Source of the DNA: Babylonia areolata
Taxonomy: Eukaryota > Mollusca > Gastropoda > Neogastropoda > Buccinidae
Direction: 5' to 3'
DNA length: 64,000 nt
NCBI RefSeq assembly: GCF_041734735.1
Contig: NC_134888.1
Coordinates: forward strand, 32,832,054 to 32,896,053
Shown here: positions 1 through 8,251 of the stretch, in pieces
Layout: each line of letters begins with the position of its first letter
Numbering within the stretch: the first letter of the stretch is position 1
Made by a program: the position numbers and the translations under genes
Notes under the pieces: generated by a model
The model's database searches: none
The model's input: the letters and a program-made list of their open reading frames with translations, nothing else
What the model was told of the DNA's origin: nothing

Positions 1-144
1 CAGCAGCTGTCCAACCTCAGCTTTGAGAAGACGATGGCCATCGTGGCCTTTGATGTCATCTTCTTCATCCTCATCACCACCATCGGCCTGAACATCATCT
101 TCGGTATCATCGTCGACACGTTCTCCGAGTTGAGAGACTCCAAG
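1..144 (+). CDS. ITPR: ITPR exon: last transmembrane helix (S6)
   Basis: Frame 1 is open and gives 48 residues with a hydrophobic helix (AFDVIFFILITTIGLNIIFG) followed by IIVDTFSELRDSK. This is the pore-lining S6 and the cytosolic gate/linker of IP3 receptors; the family has NLIFGVIIDTFADLR here. The selectivity filter lies upstream, outside the window. The exon ends AAG followed by gtaaat, phase 0. The exon start is cut by the window edge. Confidence 0.93.
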
Positions 145-1394
145 GTAAATTTACGCGCCGGGACCTCGGCGGTGAATTGGTGTGTCAGCCTGACTCTTTG
201 AACTGGTGTGTGTCAGCCTGACTCTTTGAACTGGTGTGTGTCAGCCTGACTTTTTGATTCGAAGGATGAATCATACGCTGGGTGTAGTGGTATGCTTCTC
301 GCGTGCCAGCATTGCAGAACGCACGAGATGCTTCGTTGAAACAGGTCCCAGATTTCAGGATACTGAGATGGGAAATCAACGTATTTTCCTACTTTAGTAT
401 CCCAAATTCTGGGACGTCCAAATTACGGTAATTTCTTGTTTTAGTGTCTTGAATTGTGGGGCCCAAATTATGCTGTTTTTCCATTTTAGTGTCCATAATT
501 CTGGGACCCAAATTACGGTAATTAACTGTTTCGTATCTTGAATTCTGGGACCTGTTTCTAGGGCAGTGTTCTTGTATATTTGAAGCTACATTACTGTTCG
601 ATGTTGTGACCCGTTTTCAGTGGGTTATTTTATTTACTTAAATTTGAAGGTTATTGTGCTTGATTTTGATAAAATTTCAGTCGCTACATAATGTACAGTC
701 ATCTTGATAGATCAGGTTAAAAAAAATAATAATAATAATAAGGCGGTTTGTGTAAAGTGCGGGTTTGTGTTCATGACATTGGTCATTTCGCGTAATTTTT
801 TAAGCCTGACTTTTGATTAGAAAGGTGGATAACGTGCCAAATGTTTCTGACATGACTGAATCGCTGAACGCATGAACATTTTGGTTCAAACAGCTCGCAG
901 AATTTAGGAAAATATACTGGGAAACGTCGACAGTAGTCGCTGTTCGTGGTGGAGCATTTGACCACACCAGGCCAGGGCTGGAGTTGCAGAAATGTATTTT
1001 GAGAAGCGCTAAATTTGCTTTGTGAACGTATATGGAACTAAGTGTAGACTCAGGTTCTCTGTCTTTGACAAATCGTTATATGACGTAGAGAGGAAGACAC
1101 AAAAACAGGATTATGTACGTCTGTATGGGTGGTGATGATGATATAGATACTAATATTAAATAGAATAGAGTAGAATACGTCTTTATTACAAGACATATAA
1201 GTGTACCGGGGTCACAAGGAATATTGGGTGGAGGAGGGGGTGGGGGGGCATGTTACATAACAAGATTCGAACATAAATTGAAAATCGTACACAAACACAG
1301 ATACAGTAGAAATTAGGAAACATACAAGTGCATATCAGTATAAAAACTTGTGCATACACACACATGCACGTACTGCACACACGCACACACACAC

Positions 1395-1465
<71 letters not shown>

Positions 1466-1847
1466 AACAGAAGCTGCACATCTTACATGTGGATGGGGCT
1501 GATGGCTAGATCTTCAGGTAGATATAGCGCCTATCCTCGGTCAGGGACCAAGCCCTGAGCGCTTTCCAAACACGGGGTCATTTGCACAACAGCCTGCCCA
1601 GCTGGTAGAACCGACTGACAGCTGCCTTTGGCCGCTCATCATTCGTTTCCTGTGTCATTCAGTCGATACATATGCAATTTTGTTTTTACATGTATGGCTG
1701 TTTGTTTATTACCCTGTCATATAGCAACCATAATCCGTTTTCGGGGGTGTGCATGTTGGGTATGCTCTTGTTTCCATAACATGACCCACTAAATGCCGAC
1801 ATGGATTACAGGTTCTTTAATGTGCGTATGTGATCCTATGTGCATGC

Positions 1848-1944
<97 letters not shown>

Positions 1945-4422
1945 GGGTGTGCGTGAGGGATGGTATGGAGAGGGTAAGCATAAAAACAACACTGTCATTA
2001 CGTACCCTTTCAAGTTGGTTTTCCCAGTGAAGACGCTGCGCTATACGGTGTTCAATCCATTTATCTTCTCATATGCAACAGTCTGTATCGAGCTGTGTAC
2101 GCTGTGCAAAAAAAATGGATTTTCCATAGTGAGCAAAAAGAAATAGAGTTATAAGAATAAAACCATGGAAGAAAAAGAGCAAAGTGTGGACTGACGAAGG
2201 CACCTTGTTGTTTCAGTGGCAAATCGACAACGACATGAAGAGCAACTGTTTCATCTGCAGTCGGGAGAGCTACGACTTTGAGCGTCAGGCTGGGGTGAGT
2301 ATCATCCATTGTCACAAAAATACGTGATTAAATGAAACCTCTACTTTTGGGGTCAGTTTCGTCACGAAAAGAAAAATAGAAGGTCTACCTCTGGGGTGGG
2401 GTCAGTTTCATCCATTGTCACGAAAAGACGTTTAATGAAAGCTCTGCTTCTGGGTAAAGTTCGTCCATTGTCACGAAAAGACTGAAATGAAAGCTCTACT
2501 TCTGGGTAAAGTTCGTCCATTGTCACGAAAAGATGTTATATGAAATCTCTACTTCTGGGTAAAGTTCGTCCACTGTCACGAAAAGACTGAAATGAAAGCT
2601 CTACTTCTGGGTAAGGTTCGTCCATTGTCACGAAAAGATGTTATATGAAATCTCCACTTCTGGGTACAGTTCGTCCACTGTCACGAAATGACTGAAATGA
2701 AAGCTCTACTTCTGGGTAAAGTTCGTCCATTGTCACGAAAAGATGTTATATGAAATCTCTACTTCTGGGTAAAGTTCGTCCACTGTCACGAAAAGACTGA
2801 AATGAAAACTCTGCTTCTGGGTAAGGTTCGTCCATTGTCACGAAAAGATGTTATATGAAAACTCTACTTCTGGGTAAAGTTCGACCATTGTCACGAAATG
2901 CTGTTATATGGAAACTCTGCTTCTGGGTAAAGGTGGTCCATTGTCACGAAAAGACTGAAATGAAAACTCTACTTCTGTGTAAAGTTCGTCCATTGTCATG
3001 AAGAGACTGAAATGAAAGCTGTACTTCTGGGCAAAGTTCGTCCATTGTCACGTAAAGACGTTCAGTGAAAGCCCTACTTCTGTGGTAAGTTTCTATTTCG
3101 ATTAGTCGTCAAATACAAACGCCCCTTACCTGATTTGTACATTTATCCTCTTTTGTCACTTTTTTTCCCCCCAAATGTCCTGGTAAGTCATGTTGTTGAA
3201 TCTTGTCTATTCAGAATCAGAATGAACGATGCTTATGATTCATGTCCATTAATTATTAATTAGAAACTGAACTGATCAAATAATTTATAGGAAAAGACGT
3301 TAAATACAAGCACGACTATTGTCACACACCTCCAAGACACTTGACAGATGGTTCACAGCTGATTACGTACACTGTTGGGCTGAGGACGTACGTGCAAGAG
3401 GAACAGGGAGAGTTCATTTTGTGGGGTGATGGAGCAAGGACAGTGGGCGGGGTGGGACTGAAGGTGAGGAAAACAGGCAGAGGAAACCCGATTCAGCAAC
3501 CGCCATGTGTTCGTACTGGGGGGTAAAAAGTGTTTTAACTCACTCAGTACGGCCAGTCCTCTCTTCTCCTCTACACAGACCCATCGGATGTCCAGTGGGT
3601 GTCTGAATGACCCAACCTTTATCTTCCGTCGTCAGAATTGTGGTATTCTTTGTCAACATTCACCTCTTCATTATAAGAGCCTTCCGCTTGCAGTATTTTG
3701 ATGATGGTAATTGGGGTGAAACGCTGTTAACGTCGTCTCTTTCGCCGTTCGTATGGAGAGAGTTAAACAAATTTTATTCCACAGAAACATCATCAGAGCA
3801 GCTGTATTACATATGAGTCAGAGCACAACAACAAAGCTTATAACCGTGCTCCAGACTGGTTATTGTCAATGAACTGGCTGCAGTTTAGAAACAAAAGAAC
3901 ACGTGCTGGAATGAAATGCAAAAGATGATAAATAATAAGTGAAACAAGTAGAAATAGGGGGTAAAAAGTAAATCAGGCAGAAACGCTTTTAGATCGCAAA
4001 AGAAGATATCCATTGCTTTGCTCGTGCTTTTTTTTTTTTTTTTTTTTTTTTTTTTGTACGTGTGTGTGAGCGAGTATGTCAGAGCATGTGCGAATGTATG
4101 CGTGTGCATACGCAGACAGATATGTATTTTTCTTTTTCTTTTTTTTTCAAAACAGTCTACTCTTCCAACACATATTCTAAGAATCAGTGGTTGGTCTCGT
4201 GCTCACTGACCCCTCTGTCCTAAGCTGTGGTGTGTGTGTGTGTGTGTGTGTGTGCAGGGCTTTGAGAAGCACGTGAAGGAGGAGCACAACCAGTGGGCCT
4301 ACCTCTTCTTCTTCATCCACCTGGACGAGACCCGACCCAACGACTACTCGGCCCTGGAGCTGCACGTGCACAGACTGGTCAGTGCTGGACCTGTCCTCCC
4401 CACCTCACCCCCCTTACACACA

Positions 4423-4461
<39 letters not shown>

Positions 4462-5321
4462 CGTGCACAGAGTGGTCAGTGCTGGACCTGTCCTCCCCAG
4501 GGACCTCACCCCCCCTTACTCTCTCTCTCTCTCTGTGCACGTGCACAGGGTGGTCAGTGCTGGACCTGTCCTCCCCACCTCACTCCCCCTTACACACACT
4601 CTCTCTCTCTCTCTGTGCACGTGCACAGGGTGGTCAGTGCTGGACCTGTCCTCCCCACCTCACCCCCCCTTACACACACACTCTCTCTGCATGTGCCCAG
4701 AGTGGTCAGTTCTGGACCTGTCCTCCCCACCTCACCTCTGTCTCTCTCTGTCTCTGCCTCTCTCTGTCTCTCTGTCTCTCTCTCTCTGTCTCTCTCTGTG
4801 CACGGTCGACTTGGACAAGACACTACACAGTCGATTGGAAACACAACAAGGCAGAGTCAATACAGAGACAAATACAGGCGACATAGACAACACAAAGGTG
4901 TTTTGCCCATGGTTGGTTGGGGTAGGGGCAGAGGTAGGTCTTAGTTTCAGTTATTGATTCGATACTGATTTCTTTTTTCTTTTTTTTTTTCTTTTTTTGT
5001 CCGGGGGGGGGAGGTGCGGGGGGGTGGGGGGTGGGGGGGGTAGGTGGTGTTGGGGAGTGGGGGGGGGGGCTGTTAGTCAGCCAGTTCCTGCTGACTGAAT
5101 AAATAATAACCAAAGTTGTCTCTCTTCTCCCCCCCCCCCCTCCCCTCTCCTCTCCTCCCCTGTGGTGTGGACAGCTGGAGAAGAACAACTTTGACTTCTT
5201 CCCCCTGAACCGGGCGCTCAGCCTGGCGGCCGAGGAGGACAGCAGTGAGAGGAAGCTGGAGACCCTGATGGCCCAGGTGGAGTACCTGGTGGCCAAGATG
5301 AAGGAGGAGGTACGTGCTGTG

Positions 5322-5359
<38 letters not shown>

Positions 5360-5471
5360 AGTACCTGGTTGCCAAGATGAAGGAGGAGGTACGTGCTGTG
5401 CCGTGTGTGTGTGTGTGTGTGTGTGTGTGGAGTACCTGGTTGCCAAGATGAAGGAGGAGGTACGTGCTGTG

Positions 5472-5502
<31 letters not shown>

Positions 5503-7168
5503 GAGTACCTGGTTGCCAAGATGAAGGAGGAGGTACGTACGTGCTGTGGGGGGGCTAGGGGGTATGAGTGGGGGGGGGGGGTAGTGTGCGAGAGAGTGAG
5601 TGTGAAGTCAGATTACCTCATGCACAAGGCCATGTACCTGTGTCATGGATATGAGGAAACTTGAAACATGTGCGGCAAACACAAACAACGATTTCGTTGT
5701 TTATTTCACTCCTTTGTCTACAAACAAAACATTTTGGTGGCGATATGCAAAAATCATAAACTGGACAAAGTCGTGAAATTTCAGTTAAATAGTTGCAACA
5801 AAACTGACTTGAGTTATGAAGATACAAACTATGAAAGTGTGGGTAATTTTTTTCACCCACGAGACACGGCGAAGGTTGATTGACACATTGCATATCAGGG
5901 AACAAACTACAACGCAGATGCTCATCATACACAGCAGTGTAACTGTTATATGAGAGAGAGGGGGAAGGGGGAGGGTGGTCCGTAATTTCAAATTTTTGGA
6001 TTGGGTTAGGTTGCGGAGGGGGTGGGGGTGGGGGAGTGAGGCGTCTGCGTGTGGGGTGTCTGCATGTGTTGGGATGCGGGTGGAGATGTTTGCCAGGGAT
6101 GGGGGAGTGAGGGATGGAGTATGGAGGTGTGTACCTGCGTTGGGGATGAGAGGCAGGGGGTGATAGTTTGTGTGTAAGGGAGGGTACAGGATCGTGGGTG
6201 TTGGGGTATATAGCGTGCGGAAGTGTCTTAAGCGGAGGGGCTGTGTTGGAAAGGCGTGAGGAGTGAGTGTGGGGGGGGAAGAGATGGTCCTGTTTGCGAC
6301 GTGAGCATGTGATGGCCTGGTGAATGGTGGTGTGTTGCATAAAGGTCGTGTGGTGCACTGTGCTCGCTGGGCAGGATGTGTTCTTTTTGTGGTGTTTGGG
6401 GTTGTGATGTTTGTCTCGCGGAACGAACGAACGAACGAAGTTTTTATTGAGGGAAGTGGAATAAGCATACATGTGCTTTTTTTCATCCAGCCCTCAGGGC
6501 AAATGGGGGATGGGGAGGGAGGAGGGGGGGGGGGCTGAGTGTGTGTGTGTGTTGGGAAGGGGCTCTGATTAATGGTAATGGGGGGTTATGTGGGCGAGTT
6601 CCTTTTGTGTGTGTGTATGGTGTTCTGTGGGAGGCGGAGGTGGGGGTGAGGGGGGCGGACGGAGCTTTCTGTGCGGGGGGGGGGGGGGGGGGGGGGGGGT
6701 ATGTGTGTGGGGAGATCTATGTGGGATGGAGCTGAGTCAGCATGGTATGACTATGAGGGAGGGAGGAGGGCTGTTTGATGTGGTAGTGAAGAAGCCAGTG
6801 GTCTGCAGAGGCGGTTGAGAGGAGGGGCCAAAGGTGCTGGGTGTGCGAGGTATTGCTAGAGAACCACTAAAGTGTACAGGGACTGTGGGAATGGGAAGAG
6901 GAGACGAGCGTCAAGCTCAGTATACAAAGAGACTAGGTTTGTGTGTGTGTGTGAGCGCGCGCGCGCGCGCGAGGAACGTTCTGTGTGCAAAGGGGGAAGG
7001 CGGGGATGAGGGGGGAGGGTGTCCACTTTGCTCATGACCAAGCTGGTACCCCTGTCATTCTCTCTGGTGTGTCTTTTGCAGGAGGCAATGAAGGAGCGAG
7101 AGAAGGAGAAGCAGAGGCAGCAGGAGTGGGAATCGAAGCACAAGGCGCACGTGGCAAAGGACAAATAG
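1..7168 (+). CDS. ITPR: IP3 receptor, C-terminal five exons (gene span)
   Basis: This is the 3' end of an inositol 1,4,5-trisphosphate receptor, the tetrameric IP3-gated Ca2+ release channel of the endoplasmic reticulum. Coding exons are 1-144, 2217-2294, 4258-4377, 5175-5309 and 7082-7168. All joins are phase 0 with GT-AG introns. The encoded tail reads in order: last transmembrane helix ending FGIIVDTFSELRD, CFIC plus HVKEEH zinc-binding pair, NFDFFPLNRALSL, then a charged coiled coil and stop. The tail after the FFP motif aligns with IP3 receptors (WFPRMRAMSL followed by a coiled coil), whereas ryanodine receptors stop shortly after this point. Some positions (GFEKH, DETRPND, DFFP) look ryanodine-receptor-like, so a divergent invertebrate IP3R subtype is possible. 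The 5' part of the gene lies outside the window. Gene and Sin3 converge tail to tail. Confidence 0.9.
1155..1215 (-). mobile_element. Retroposon 3' end with (ATTCT)n tail
   Basis: Read on the minus strand this piece ends GTAATAAAGACGTATTCTA followed by a short ATTCT-type pentamer tail. A similar tail with the same pentamer lies at 62602-62735. The pattern suits a SINE or LINE 3' end ending in a short tandem tail. The 5' boundary and family are not known. Confidence 0.45.
1378..1460. repeat. (CA)n microsatellite
   Basis: The tract is a near-pure CA dinucleotide array of about 80 bp. Confidence 0.97.
1490..1850 (-). mobile_element. Degraded SINE related to the Sin3-intron SINE
   Basis: Segments such as CGGGGGTGTGCATGTTGGGT and CATGGATTACAGGTTCTTTA match the SINE at 29722-30048 in the same orientation. 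The part before about 1650 (GAGCGCTTTCCAAACACGGG) is a 3' section absent from that copy. The element is interrupted on its head side by the (TA)n(TG)n array. Confidence 0.6.
1848..1941. repeat. (TA)n(TG)n compound microsatellite
   Basis: About 30 bp of TA are followed by about 50 bp of TG, lying at the head end of the degraded SINE. Confidence 0.95.
2217..2294 (+). CDS. ITPR: ITPR exon: CxxC half of the zinc fold
   Basis: The exon has 78 bp and 26 codons, phase 0 on both sides, with acceptor ttgtttcag and donor gtgagt. It encodes WQIDNDMKSNCFICSRESYD and the segment up to QAG. CFIC is the cysteine pair of the C2H2-type zinc fold in the linker/juxtamembrane domain of IP3 and ryanodine receptors (family: CFICG). 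The histidines are in the next exon. The donor is embedded in the first unit of the intron 2 minisatellite. Confidence 0.93.
2295..3095 (+). repeat. Intron 2 minisatellite, 52/53-bp units from the splice donor
   Basis: About 15 tandem units carry the core TTCGTCCATTGTCACGAAAAG and end CTACTTCTGGG. Two unit types alternate (one with GACTGAAATGAAAGC, one with GATGTTATATGAAATC), giving a roughly 105-bp higher-order dimer. The first unit starts at the exon 2 donor (GGGGTGAGTATCATCCATTG). Early units keep GGGGTCAGTTTCATCC and later ones GGGTAAAGTTCGTCC, so each unit junction resembles a 5' splice site. Confidence 0.93.
3096..4257 (+). other. ITPR intron 2 remainder
   Basis: This is non-coding intron with a T28 run near 4028-4056. 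A (TG)n tract of about 25 bp (4230-4254) directly abuts the acceptor of the next exon. I see no gene or recognisable element. Confidence 0.7.
4258..4377 (+). CDS. ITPR: ITPR exon: HxxxxH half of the zinc fold
   Basis: The exon has 120 bp and 40 codons, phase 0. It starts GFEKHVKEEHNQWAYLFFF; the two histidines (HVKEEH) complete the zinc site with CFIC, and the family has EEHIKEEHNMWHYL. I end the exon at CTG before gtcagt because joining to the next exon gives VHRL-LEKNNFDFFP, which aligns without gap to the family VAEM-IKERNLDWFP. The acceptor is a (TG)n tract ending gcag, with almost no pyrimidine run. The donor gtcagt is weak and is repeated four more times downstream. Confidence 0.9.
4361..4800 (+). 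repeat. Intron 3 minisatellite carrying exon end plus donor
   Basis: Five tandem units contain TGCACGTGCACAG, then GGTCAGTGCTGGACCTGTCC, then CACCTCACCCCCCTTAC and a (CT)n run. GTCAGT occurs at 4378 (the exon 3 donor), 4475, 4553, 4633 and 4705. The first 17 bases of each unit are the 3' end of exon 3 (ELHVHR codons). The exon 3 reading frame stays open through the array to about 4944. Confidence 0.92.
5001..5072 (+). repeat. G-rich tract upstream of exon 4
   Basis: There are many runs of 4-11 G within 72 bp on the coding strand, followed 60 bp later by the C-rich polypyrimidine tract of the exon 4 acceptor (5131-5160). It could form a quadruplex, or a G:C hairpin with that tract. Confidence 0.8.
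5175..5309 (+). CDS. ITPR: ITPR exon: FFP motif and start of coiled coil
   Basis: The exon has 135 bp and 45 codons, phase 0. It begins LEKNNFDFFPLNRALSL and then AAEEDSSERKLETLMAQVEY, matching the IP3R stretch between the juxtamembrane zinc domain and the C-terminal coiled coil. The acceptor is preceded by a long C/T tract ending gtggacag. The donor is gtacgt. The last 30 bases of the exon plus this donor recur three more times within the next 225 bp of intron. Confidence 0.92.
5280..5532 (+). repeat. Intron 4 minisatellite: four copies of exon 4 end plus donor
   Basis: The unit is GAGTACCTGGTTGCCAAGAT, then GAAGGAGGAGGTACGTGCTG and TGCCG(TG)n. Donor GTACGT sites lie at 5310 (real exon end), 5389, 5460 and 5533; spacing is 79, 71 and 73 bp. 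The extra copies differ from the exon at one base (GGTTGCC for GGTGGCC). Use of the 5460 donor would add exactly 150 bp in frame, and that frame is open to about 5558. Confidence 0.95.
5533..7081 (+). other. ITPR intron 4 remainder, G-rich
   Basis: This is non-coding. The sense strand is strongly G-rich from about 5950 to 6830, including a run of about 21 G near 6678-6699, and there is a (GC)n tract at 6956-6971. One minus-strand retroposon tail lies at 6421-6500. I see no exon signal. Confidence 0.65.
6421..6500 (-). mobile_element. Retroposon 3' end with (TTCG)n tail
   Basis: On the minus strand the piece reads CACTTCCCTCAATAAAAACT followed by (TCGT)n. An AATAAA signal followed by a simple tetranucleotide tail is typical of a 5'-truncated SINE/LINE 3' end. 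The 5' limit is unclear. Confidence 0.5.
7082..7168 (+). CDS. ITPR: ITPR terminal exon: coiled-coil tail and stop
   Basis: Acceptor tcttttgcag precedes 28 codons and TAG. The peptide is EAMKEREKEKQRQQEWESKH followed by KAHVAKDK, highly charged and compatible with the end of the IP3R C-terminal coiled coil that links to the N-terminal domains in the tetramer. The phase is 0, consistent with the previous exon. What follows 7168 is 3' UTR and then intergenic DNA. Confidence 0.88.
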   Translation, partial: EAMKEREKEKQRQQEWESKHKAHVAKDK

Positions 7169-8251
7169 AAGGGAACCACCACTGTCCGTGCATCATCACC
7201 CCTGTCACTTCTCTCCTGTTCGTCCTTCCAGTCAAGTCTGCCTTACGTGGGGGAGGGGGGTACGCGCGTGAGGGAACCAAGTGAAGGGATACACACACCA
7301 TGAAAAGACTTGACATCCAATATACTGTGTCCCGCGGTTTTCCCTTTGAACTATACACATATTCTCGGATTTCTCACATGCCTAAATTCAGCAGCATTTA
7401 AAGAGGACATAATCCACGGCTTTCCTGTTTTGTTTTTGTTGCTGCGGCTGCTGATGTTCTAACTGATCAGTCTCTCCTTATTCCTTTATTTATCGGTGTG
7501 ATTGGTATGTTGTAGAGTTTAGGAATTTTTTTTCTTTTTCTTTCTTTTTTAATTTTTATTCCATTTTTAATACAAATTGTACTTGCTGAGCAGTTTTAAG
7601 TTTTTGTCCGTTGGTTTTTGTTCTTTTCACTCATTAGGTAGCATTGATTTGCTTTCCTTTTAATTGTCAAAACTTGCAAGAAGATACTCGTCGTAGAATT
7701 TATTCTAATTAACTCTCCTTTTTTTCATAACTGTGATAATGACATAATTATGTGCGTGATTTTATTATAAAATTACAAATATAAACAATGAAAATGAGTC
7801 TGTTACTGATGACATTTGTGACTTAATTTCGTTTGTGTGATATTTTTAACATTTCAGTATTTAGCATTTTAGCTGATATATTACAGTGCACATTCCCCCC
7901 CTTTAATGGTTGTGTGTGTGTGTGTGTGTTTATTCATTTAGTGTTGTTAACATACAGAGTTCACATCTGAACTCGATAAATTCAATTTTCCAGTGGTTTC
8001 TCACGATCGATCAGTGAACCGTCTTTATCATGCCAAGTCTGCTTACTGACGTCCATTTTTTGTCTCCACTTGTGAACTGATAAAAAGATACAGATGTTTT
8101 GCATAGTACTATGTTCTTTGTGTGTTTAGTGTGTTTGTTTGGAACTGTATGAAGAAATACAAATACTGTACCATGTTGAAAGCGATAAAAATATATGTTT
8201 TATTTCTGCGTTCAGTTCATGCCAAGCAATGTATTTGTCTTCGTTGCCTGA
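7169..8251 (+). other. ITPR 3' UTR and flank, single copy
   Basis: This AT-rich sequence after the ITPR stop is not duplicated. I find no AATAAA here; the nearest candidates downstream are ATTAAA at 8978 and AATAAA at 9712, inside copy A. There is a short (TG)n at 7911-7929. There is no other gene. Confidence 0.6.

Larger units (their letters stand above)
145..2216 (+). other. ITPR intron 1 content
   Basis: The intron has no coding signal. It holds two diverged copies of one repeat (about 190-385 and 783-935, sharing GCCTGACTTTTTGATT-like starts and related ends), a minus-strand retroposon end near 1155, a (CA)n array 1378-1460, a degraded minus-strand SINE (about 1490-1850) and a (TA)n(TG)n array 1848-1941. 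Confidence 0.7.

Noticed and set aside
4823-5519. Long open frames on both strands across (TG)n/(CA)n and (CT)n arrays (also 13.0-13.5, 14.6-16.0, 18.2-19.3, 24.5-25.9 and 40.4-41.7 kb)
   Set aside because: Dinucleotide repeats are open in several frames; the peptides are Cys-Val or His-Thr repeats and have no coding support.
5618-6472. 284-codon minus-strand open frame in ITPR intron 4
   Set aside because: It is the complement of a G-rich intron, giving a Pro/His/Thr-rich peptide with no domain.
1-7168. Ryanodine receptor
   Set aside because: The protein continues beyond the FFP motif with RALSL and a coiled coil, which is the IP3 receptor ending; ryanodine receptors stop soon after the motif.
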